Part shown: positions 1 to 6,761 of the stretch, piece by piece
Layout of the letters: each line of letters opens with the position of its first letter
How positions within the stretch are numbered: the first letter of the stretch is position 1
Source: CAZOIA01 sp964579675
GTDB lineage: Bacteria > Planctomycetota > Phycisphaerae > UBA1845 > PWPN01
Direction of reading: 5' to 3'
Length of the DNA: 39,526 bases
NCBI GenBank assembly: GCA_964579675.1
Contig: CAZOIA010000028.1
Location: 1 to 39,526 of the forward strand
Notes under the pieces: generated by a model
Told to the model about the DNA's origin: nothing
The model's database searches: none
Seen by the model: the letters and a program-made list of their open reading frames with translations, nothing else
Position numbers and translations under genes: made by a program

Positions 1-101
1 GCCGAGGCGATGATGCTGGCCACCGTGCTGCCGGCGCTGTCGGTGTCATCTTCGTCGATGGCGGCCAGGCTCATGTCGCCGGTGTTGTCCAGGACCGGGG
101 C
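1..101 (-). repeat. Tandem 453-bp coding repeat, copy 2 segment
   Basis: Second copy of the repeat described at 454-554, in the same frame of the giant protein. The near-identity at DNA level points to recent duplication or gene-conversion homogenisation. Confidence 0.9.
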
Positions 102-2558
102 ATCGTTGACAGGATTGACCACGAGCGAGGCGGTCTCGGTGGCGGTGCTGAACGCGGTGGGATCGCCGGTGGTGGAGGCATCAACGTAGTTGCCCTGCGT
201 TCCCGAGGTCCGGTCCCAGGCCCGGAAGGTGATGCCGTCGGTCACGGTGCCGTGGTAATCAGTGTCGGGCCGGAACCGGACCAGATCGGTATCCCGCAGG
301 AGCAGGGCGTTGTTGTCGGCGACGGCCCCGATGTCGGCCCAGGTCGTGCCGCCGTCGGTGGAATACTGCCACGTGCCGTTAGTGTTGTCGATGGCGGTGA
401 CGGCGATGCCCTCCTGGGCCCCCGCATCGGCGTCGGTGATCCGATCGCCGCCGGCCGAGGCGATGATGCTGGCCACCGTGCTGCCGGCGCTGTCGGTGTC
501 ATCTTCGTTGATGGCGGCCAGGCTCATGTCGCCGCTGTTGTCCAGGACCGGGGCCTGGTTGACACCCGGCTCTGCCACGTTCATCGTGACCTGGGCGACG
601 AGTTGGCCCTGGGCGTCGGTGCCAAGTCCGCCGTACTCGACGAGGTAGCGGTTGTTGGTCTTGCCGTCCTCCCAGGCGCCGCCCGCGATGATCATGAGGT
701 AGTTGTTCGAGCTGCCGTTGTCCGGCTCACCGGTATCCCAGTTGTTGTACTCCCCGCCTACGGGTGCTCCAGTCTCGTCGCCCAGCCAAAACTGCGTGCC
801 GGCCTCGGGGCCGGTGACCCAGAACCACTCGCCCTCGGTGGTCTCGTCGTTGGCCCCGAGCCAGGAATCGTTGGCTACGAGAGGCGCAATGGTGGCGTTT
901 TCGTCCGCCGAGGTGATGGTAGCTAGATATCCCTGCAAACCGCCGAGCGTGCTTGCGTCGGCGGCAGTGTTGGCGTCGGCCCAACTGATGTTCGAGTCGA
1001 CGTACTCATAGTAGTGCCCGAGCGGCGCGTGGTAGACGTAGCCGTCGCAGTCGTCGCCGATCACGAACAGTATCTCGCGGGCTGTGGTGTCGGGTGTCGC
1101 GCTGGTGTTCTCATAGGTCACGGTGCGGAGGACTTGCTGGTACTCCGCGGCCGATGCCGTGCCCGAAAGAATAAGCTCGCCGGTCGCCGCGTCATAGGAT
1201 CCCGAGATGCCGAAGCCGGTGGCGAGCCCGTCGTCGAAATCCAAGACGTCCTCGGCGGACTGGAAACCGCTGGTGATCCGGACACCGGCGCCCTGCAGAT
1301 CGTCGGTACCGCCGTCACCATCGTCAACGGTGATGCCGGCATCAACGACCGCGGCGCTGCCTCCCCCGATCGCGGTATTGCCGGGGTCGGTGTCAGCGAT
1401 GGTAGGCATGTTGTCGCCCAGCACCCCGGTAAAGGCTTGTAGGACGTGCGAATTGAAGTAGACCGCCTCTGCGTCGATGCTGTCGGATTCGAGTATCCAG
1501 TCGCCGCCGTGCGAGCTATCGCCGGTCTTGTCGGCCGACGCCGCGAAGTTGACGCCGGTCAGATCCTCAAGCGCTGCCAGTAAATCCTGACCTTCCGGGC
1601 CGGCCGCCGCGTCGCAGGCCAAAAGGTCAATGCGACCACCCGGTTCGATCATATCGGCAAGGCCCGTCCAGAAAGCTCGCATCTCCGCGTCCTGCAGGGT
1701 GCCGAGATCGACCGAGATGCCCCCGGCCAACTCGAAATGTCCGTCGCCGAGTCCGTTCGTGGCCAGGGCAATGCTGTGTGCGTTCTGGTCGCCAAGCAGG
1801 TCACGTATCTGCTGGAGGAGCGAATCGAGCGTCGCATTTTGGCCGTCGAAAACCTCGCTGATGACGTCATCGTCAGCGGCCGCAACCAGGTCTTCCGCCT
1901 GGTCAACCGAGGACGAGACCATCAGGAGGGAGGTCGGCGCCTCAGCCCCCTCATCAAGGATCTCCCCGACGCCCCCAGAAGGCTCGCTCACCGGCTCGGC
2001 GGCATGGTCGCCGGTCTGCAGCAAGTCAGATGTGTGCGTGCCCGCACCCTGGTTGAGGATTGCCGCCAGACCTCGGTCAAAGGTCTGCTGCAGGGCCTCA
2101 GACAACCCCCGGAAGAACTGGGCCATCGTGTCGCCGGTGGCGTGGACGCCCTCAGCGTATGCCTCCAGCAAACCGTTGAACAGCGCCTGCACCGGAGGTA
2201 AAGCGCCTTCCGTGTCGGCCAAGGGCTTGATTGCCTTCTCGATGGAACTCTTGACCAGCGTGCCCAGCTTATCGGACGGATTGGGCGAATCCGCATCGCT
2301 TCCATTGTGGGTGTGGGGATTGTCGGGTCTCGTATCGTGGCTGACTCCGGAGTTGTGATGGGCATCCCCCGGCGCAGGAGCGTGTTCGCCGCCTGATTGA
2401 TGATGCACGTCATCGGGCCCGTGCGAGTCGGAGGGATTGTCCACCACGCCCGCGGCATCGAAGACAATCCGTTCCTCCAGGCGCATCAGGCTCAGCGGCA
2501 TGATCGTTCGCGGCGCCGAAGCGGTCCCATCCGCATTGTTCGAGTTGAACCGAGGCAT
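1..2558 (-). CDS. Giant surface protein, N-terminal 852 residues (DUF4347, C-type lectin, cadherin-like repeats), partial
   Basis: The reverse frame is open from an ATG at 2558 to the window's left edge, so the C-terminus is missing. Visible domains in order: an N-terminal motif LEERIVFDA at residues 27-35, of the LEPR-XLL-like kind found at the start of very large planctomycete and proteobacterial surface proteins; a His/Asp-rich linker; a DUF4347 domain at about 230-350 with its LLACDAAAGPEGQ signature; a cadherin/VCBS-like module at about 370-500; a C-type lectin-like domain at about 503-643, with EPDN followed by WED in the ligand loop; then at least two 151-residue cadherin-like repeats from about 665. 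No classical signal peptide is visible, as expected for type I-like substrates. The divergent TolC/HlyD/M50 genes are the probable exporter (inference). Likely role: adhesion or cell envelope. The family call is firm; the function is not. Confidence 0.88.
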   Translation of the reverse strand, partial: MPRFNSNNADGTASAPRTIMPLSLMRLEERIVFDAAGVVDNPSDSHGPDDVHHQSGGEHAPAPGDAHHNSGVSHDTRPDNPHTHNGSDADSPNPSDKLGTLVKSSIEKAIKPLADTEGALPPVQALFNGLLEAYAEGVHATGDTMAQFFRGLSEALQQTFDRGLAAILNQGAGTHTSDLLQTGDHAAEPVSEPSGGVGEILDEGAEAPTSLLMVSSSVDQAEDLVAAADDDVISEVFDGQNATLDSLLQQIRDLLGDQNAHSIALATNGLGDGHFELAGGISVDLGTLQDAEMRAFWTGLADMIEPGGRIDLLACDAAAGPEGQDLLAALEDLTGVNFAASADKTGDSSHGGDWILESDSIDAEAVYFNSHVLQAFTGVLGDNMPTIADTDPGNTAIGGGSAAVVDAGITVDDGDGGTDDLQGAGVRITSGFQSAEDVLDFDDGLATGFGISGSYDAATGELILSGTASAAEYQQVLRTVTYENTSATPDTTAREILFVIGDDCDGYVYHAPLGHYYEYVDSNISWADANTAADASTLGGLQGYLATITSADENATIAPLVANDSWLGANDETTEGEWFWVTGPEAGTQFWLGDETGAPVGGEYNNWDTGEPDNGSSNNYLMIIAGGAWEDGKTNNRYLVEYGGLGTDAQGQLVAQVTMNVAEPGVNQAPVLDNSGDMSLAAINEDDTDSAGSTVASIIASAGGDRITDADAGAQEGIAVTAIDNTNGTWQYSTDGGTTWADIGAVADNNALLLRDTDLVRFRPDTDYHGTVTDGITFRAWDRTSGTQGNYVDASTTGDPTAFSTATETASLVVNPVNDAPVLDNTGDMSLAAIDEDDTDSAGSTVASIIAS
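454..554 (-). repeat. Tandem 453-bp coding repeat, copy 1 segment
   Basis: This 101-base stretch matches bases 1-101 with only two visible mismatches, at an offset of 453 bases (151 codons). It encodes the start of a cadherin-like unit (LAAINEDDTDSAGSTVAS). The left copy is cut by the window edge, so the array probably continues. Confidence 0.9.
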
Positions 2559-2810
2559 GCCCAATTCCTACCGGTCGGTTTATCGGACGGTGCGTGTGTA
2601 CCGGTCTTCCTCAGCCTACTCATCGTCTCATCGCGTTGGTTACGTAAACATCCGGCTCGGCTGAGCCAAGATCCCCATCGCCCACTTCAGTGAGACAACC
2701 ATGTCAACCCACCGTTTTTTCAATTCATTCGGAGTGTTTTCGTGTCGATATCGGACTTGGACAGGCGCGAACCCCAATGTCAAGGTCGCACTGTGCACTT
2801 ATCGGACGCC

Positions 2811-2836
2811 AGAGGAGGAAAAGGCAGGGTCTGATG
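2811..2836 (+). promoter_or_regulatory. Purine-rich ribosome-binding stretch followed by an out-of-frame ATG
   Basis: A GAGGAGGAAAAGGCAGGG stretch precedes an ATG at 2834. That ATG opens a 15-residue peptide beginning MIRTRRLCRRP in a different frame from the TolC-like gene. Arg-rich MIRTRR is exactly what a signal-peptide n-region looks like, and the hydrophobic part and lipobox follow in the neighbouring frame. Either the true start is the in-frame GTG at 2854, or an indel separates the natural start from the gene. Confidence 0.45.
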
Positions 2837-2853
2837 ATCAGGACAAGACGGTT

Positions 2854-4365
2854 GTGCCGCCGACCTGTTTATCTCGATTGATCCGCTGCTTACCGCTTGC
2901 TGGCCTGGCTGCTGCCATCGTGGGAGCGGGCTGCGGGCCTCAGGCGGGGTCGAAGCGGCTACGCGCCGTGAACGCGGCGCTGGATATGGAAGCCTACCGC
3001 AGCCACGCGCCGACCATCCAGGACCCACTGACGCTGGAGGAGGCGCTCGATTATGCCGCTCGATACAACATCGATGCCTGGATCGCCGCCCAGGAAAGCA
3101 GGTTCCAGCACGAACTTGCCACGCAATCAAACCTGAAGATGCTGCCTTCGCTGATGGCCGGAACGGAGTACCATGAACGATCACGATACGACGCGTCCAG
3201 TTCAATGAGCATCGAAACCGGCAAGGAGTCTCTTGAACCATCGTTTTCGTCCGAGAAGCGCGCTCGAACGTTTGACATATCGGCGACCTGGAACCTGCTG
3301 GATTTCGGCATATCATTCCTGCGCGCCCGCCAGCAGGCCAACCGGGTTTCCATCGCGATGGAACGTGAGCGCCGCGTCAGGCAGAACTTGGCCCTGCAGG
3401 TCACGCGTGCCTACTGGCGAGCGGTGACGGCTCGTGAGTCCGCCGAACAGGCCGAGCGCATCGGCGAGGAAGTCTCGGCCATGCTGGAGAAGATCCACAA
3501 GGAGATCGGCGACAAGACCATCTCGCGGGTCGATGGACTCAAACAGGAGACGTCCCTGCTCCAGCGGCAGGACGAACTGCGTCGGTACAAGCAGGATCAC
3601 CTGAAGGCCAAGACGGAGCTGGCCAGATTGATCGGCTTGTCGCCGGGCACGCCGTTCACGCTGGCCCGGATCGATTCCAGCGCTCCCGTGGAGCCGTCGG
3701 ACTTCAACGCCGAGGAGTTGGAATGGGAGGCGCTTCGCAACCGACCGGAGCTCTTCGAGAAAGACCTGGAGCAGGCCATCTCGCTCGATGAGGCCCGTGT
3801 CGCTATTGCACAGATGTTTCCCAGCCCGGCCATGTTCTGGCGGTTCAACTACGACGACAACCGTTTCCTCGTCTTTGACCAGTGGAACACCGTGGGCATC
3901 CGCGCCTCGTGGGACCTGTTGATTATTCCCCAGCAGATCAAGCAGCACGATGCGATCAAGCTCCAAACCGAGCTGGTCGCCAAGCGGCGCACGGCCATCG
4001 CGGTTGCGATCTTGACGCAATTGCACCTGTCGCTAATCGACTACGCCGAGGCCCTGGAGCAGCACGAGTTCAGCAAGACGATCTCCCAGAAGTGCGGCAA
4101 CCTACTGGAAGCGATTCAAAGTCAGGCCGACGAGGGTAAATCTCATGGCGGCGAATGCCTGGATCACCAGATGAAGTACCTCAAGGCACGAGCCAAGTAC
4201 CTGTCGGCGTATGCTAACGTGATGATCTCGAAAGCGCGGCTGCTGAACACGATCGGTCGAGGCGCGCCCTACCGACCCGACGAGGAGGTGGCCGAGGAAA
4301 CCAGCGACGAATCAGAAGCTGATGTCGAAGCAACGGCGGACGTAGAGACGTGGACTGAGGATTGA
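2854..4365 (+). CDS. TolC-family outer-membrane efflux lipoprotein
   Basis: Outer-membrane channel of a tripartite exporter. Two TolC/OEP coiled-coil repeats are recognisable: LTLEEALDYAARYN, the LLDFGISFLRARQQ barrel-entry region, long Glu/Arg/Gln-rich helices, and AKTELARLIGLSPG. From the GTG at 2854 the protein begins with a lipoprotein signal: basic n-region, hydrophobic LPLAGLAAAIVGAGC, lipobox Cys near residue 27. The frame stays open back to an ATG at 2701, but the extra 51 residues look neither signal-like nor TolC-like, so I prefer 2854 (AGGA at 2840-2843). The C-terminal tail is strongly acidic (Glu/Asp-rich after the RPDEE). It is the first gene of a four-gene rightward operon, divergent from the giant surface protein. 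Its family is clear; only the start is uncertain. Confidence 0.85.
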   Translation: MPPTCLSRLIRCLPLAGLAAAIVGAGCGPQAGSKRLRAVNAALDMEAYRSHAPTIQDPLTLEEALDYAARYNIDAWIAAQESRFQHELATQSNLKMLPSLMAGTEYHERSRYDASSSMSIETGKESLEPSFSSEKRARTFDISATWNLLDFGISFLRARQQANRVSIAMERERRVRQNLALQVTRAYWRAVTARESAEQAERIGEEVSAMLEKIHKEIGDKTISRVDGLKQETSLLQRQDELRRYKQDHLKAKTELARLIGLSPGTPFTLARIDSSAPVEPSDFNAEELEWEALRNRPELFEKDLEQAISLDEARVAIAQMFPSPAMFWRFNYDDNRFLVFDQWNTVGIRASWDLLIIPQQIKQHDAIKLQTELVAKRRTAIAVAILTQLHLSLIDYAEALEQHEFSKTISQKCGNLLEAIQSQADEGKSHGGECLDHQMKYLKARAKYLSAYANVMISKARLLNTIGRGAPYRPDEEVAEETSDESEADVEATADVETWTED

Positions 4366-4390
4366 CTAACGTTTCGAGGATTGGGGCCCC

Positions 4391-5383
4391 ATGATGCACG
4401 AGCAAGGAAGAGCTATCCAGACGGCCAACCTGGCGCGAGGCGCTGCGATACTCGTGATTTGTGTGTTGTGTCTGCTGTTGTCAACGAGTGGTCCGGCCCA
4501 GACGCCAGGTGCCGAGAATACCAGCTCAGCCGAGCGAACCGGGCATGGCCCCGCCATGGACGATCGTATTGCGGCCATCCTTGCCCCTCGGCACGAAGCC
4601 GTGTTGTCCGCAGAGGTGTCCGGGCGAGTTATCGCGGTCAACAGGGAACTCGGGGAGCCGTTTGACATCGGTGACGTGCTGGTGCAACTCGATAACGCAC
4701 CTTACCAGGTGAACGAGCGGATTGCCGAGGCCACACTTGAATCCGCCAAGGGCAATCTCGCCCGCGTCCAGAAGCTGGCTGACGATAGGACCCGGCAACG
4801 GCACGCCGAGGCGGTACTCGCCGCCGCCGAGGCTAATCTGACCGCCACGCAGCGCCTCTACGACGACGACCAGGCATCACAGGTCGATCTGGAAAACGCA
4901 AAGCGAGACGTGATCGTCGCCAAGACCAATCGCGAACTGGTTGATTCAACTTCGACGGAGGAGCTGATCGGGGCGGAGCGCGAGCTGGTCGTCGCAATCG
5001 GCAAACTCGACATCGCCCGAGAACAACTTGAGGCCTGCACGATGGCCGGGCCCTGGGCCGGCAGGGTGAAGCGCGTGCTCGTAAACGAACACGAACTCGT
5101 CGAACGCGGTACGCCCGTGATCGAGGTTATAGACGACCGCGTCCTCCTGGCCAAGTTGCTGCTGCCGTCCTCGGTGTTTCGGACGGTGCGGCTGGGACAG
5201 CAGTTGAACCTGACCATCAACGAGATCTCCGCAACCGTGGCCATGAAGGTTTCGCACATCGCGGCGGCGCTCGACCCTGCCAGCGTTACGTTTGAAGTCC
5301 ATGCCGAAGTGGACAACGCCGAGGGAAATCTGCGCGCGGGCATGAACGGTTCACTCAGCCTGTCTGAGATCCGGGGGCGATGA
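4391..5383 (+). CDS. HlyD-type periplasmic adaptor (membrane fusion protein)
   Basis: Links an inner-membrane exporter to the TolC-like channel. An N-terminal membrane anchor or signal (AAILVICVLCLLLS, about residues 18-35) is followed by half a biotinyl-lipoyl domain (SAEVSGRVIAVNRELGEPFDIGD), a long alpha-helical hairpin rich in Glu/Ala/Arg (about 105-215), the second lipoyl half (AGRVKRVLVNEHELVERGTPV) and a beta-barrel domain to the C-terminus (330 residues). It starts 25 bases after the TolC stop and ends one base before the next gene, so the genes are surely co-transcribed. ATGATG gives two possible starts, one residue apart. The family call is strong; the substrate, presumably the divergent giant protein, is inferred from position. 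Confidence 0.87.
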   Translation: MMHEQGRAIQTANLARGAAILVICVLCLLLSTSGPAQTPGAENTSSAERTGHGPAMDDRIAAILAPRHEAVLSAEVSGRVIAVNRELGEPFDIGDVLVQLDNAPYQVNERIAEATLESAKGNLARVQKLADDRTRQRHAEAVLAAAEANLTATQRLYDDDQASQVDLENAKRDVIVAKTNRELVDSTSTEELIGAERELVVAIGKLDIAREQLEACTMAGPWAGRVKRVLVNEHELVERGTPVIEVIDDRVLLAKLLLPSSVFRTVRLGQQLNLTINEISATVAMKVSHIAAALDPASVTFEVHAEVDNAEGNLRAGMNGSLSLSEIRGR

Positions 5384-5384
5384 C

Positions 5385-6755
5385 ATGACGGCCACCGTCA
5401 CATCTCCCAGCGTTTCCGCCGGGGCGTTCCATTCGCTTGCCAGGCTTCAGCAACTTACGCTCGAAGCAGTCCTGAGCGACGACCCGAAGCAGTTGGTCTT
5501 CCGCATCCTCAATCGTTCGGTCATCTACTGCCGGTATGACCGGGCAGTCCTTTGGGACTTGGCGAGCAGACACGTAAGACTGCTCGGCGTGTCGGGTAGC
5601 ACCGAGGTCAATCACCGATCTCCCTTGGCCAGCGAATGGCGCAGCCTAATCGGCAGCATCCCGGAGAAGAACCGGCCTGCCATGATCGAGCCGGACGCGC
5701 TCGACGGACAGAAGGAGGCCTGGGATGCACTGGCCAAGAGGACGCACGGACTATCGATCGTCTGGCTGCCTATCAAGATCGATGACCGGATCGTCGCCGG
5801 CCTTTGGCTGGAGCGGTGGGGCGGGAAGCAGTTCACGAACGAGGACCTGGCGCAGCTCGAGGCCCTGGCCCTGGCCTACGGTGTTGCCTGGCGCAGTGTT
5901 GTTCGCAGGCCTAGCCGATTGATGAGTCGGTTTGCGTCGCGCAAGCGGATGGCGGCCATAATCGGAGCTGGGTTGCTTATCGCGGCGCTGTGCCTGGTCA
6001 AGGTACCGCTGCGGATCGTTACCCATTGCGAGGTGGTACCTCTGGATCCCCTGGTCGTCACCGCGCCACTGAATGGAGTGATCGATGAGATACCGGTGTT
6101 ACCAGGGCGTTCCGTCGAATGCGGCGAGTTACTTGCGATCTATGACAAGCGTGTGGCTACCGAAGAGATGAAAGTCGCCCAAGAGCAGGTCCAGATAGTC
6201 GAGTCGGACCTGCAGCGATCGCGCGTGCAGGCGTTTGACGACCCATCGGCTCGATCGGCGATTGCCCTGCTCGAAAACCGGCTTGAACAGGAGAGGATTC
6301 GGCTGCAAATCGCTCAGCACCGGGTCAACCAGTTGGAAGTTCGCGCCCCTGTCAGTGGCACACTGATGTTCAATGACCCGCACGAGTGGCGCGGGCGGCC
6401 CGTTCAGATCGGGCAGCGACTCATGATGATCGTTGACCCGGCCGCGACCAAGCTGCGCATCTGGCTACCCGACACTGACAACATTGACTTCGATCAGGAC
6501 AGGCCATTGGCCGTGATTCTTGATTCCGACCCGCGCTCGAGCCGATCCGCGAGGTTGCGTTTTCTTGCCAACCACAGCCAGGTCGGCAAGGACGGCGTGA
6601 CGTACTTCAGAGCCGAGGCCGACTGGGTCAACGCGGGGCCGAACATGAAAACGGGACTGCAGGGAACGGCTATCCTCTACGGGGGAAAAGTGCCACTGGG
6701 ATATTGGCTCTTGCGCCGTCCATTCGGGGCGGTGCGCAAGTACTTCGGCATCTGA
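5385..6755 (+). CDS. GAF domain-membrane fusion protein hybrid
   Basis: The N-terminal 170 residues look like a cytoplasmic GAF domain: a conserved helix, then YDRAVLWDLASRHVRLLGVSG, and a closing IVWLPIKIDDRIVAGLWLE strand set. A single membrane helix follows at about 189-206 (AAIIGAGLLIAALCLVKV), then a HlyD-like periplasmic part: lipoyl halves around VTAPLNGVIDEIPVLPGRSV and VRAPVSGTLMF, with a coiled coil between them, and a beta-barrel to the C-terminus (456 residues). A second adaptor with a built-in cytoplasmic sensor domain could gate export, but the ligand is unknown. It begins one base after the preceding HlyD stop and six bases before the M50 gene. Confidence is high for the MFP half, moderate for GAF. 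Confidence 0.8.
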   Translation: MTATVTSPSVSAGAFHSLARLQQLTLEAVLSDDPKQLVFRILNRSVIYCRYDRAVLWDLASRHVRLLGVSGSTEVNHRSPLASEWRSLIGSIPEKNRPAMIEPDALDGQKEAWDALAKRTHGLSIVWLPIKIDDRIVAGLWLERWGGKQFTNEDLAQLEALALAYGVAWRSVVRRPSRLMSRFASRKRMAAIIGAGLLIAALCLVKVPLRIVTHCEVVPLDPLVVTAPLNGVIDEIPVLPGRSVECGELLAIYDKRVATEEMKVAQEQVQIVESDLQRSRVQAFDDPSARSAIALLENRLEQERIRLQIAQHRVNQLEVRAPVSGTLMFNDPHEWRGRPVQIGQRLMMIVDPAATKLRIWLPDTDNIDFDQDRPLAVILDSDPRSSRSARLRFLANHSQVGKDGVTYFRAEADWVNAGPNMKTGLQGTAILYGGKVPLGYWLLRRPFGAVRKYFGI

Positions 6756-6761
6756 TTTTCC

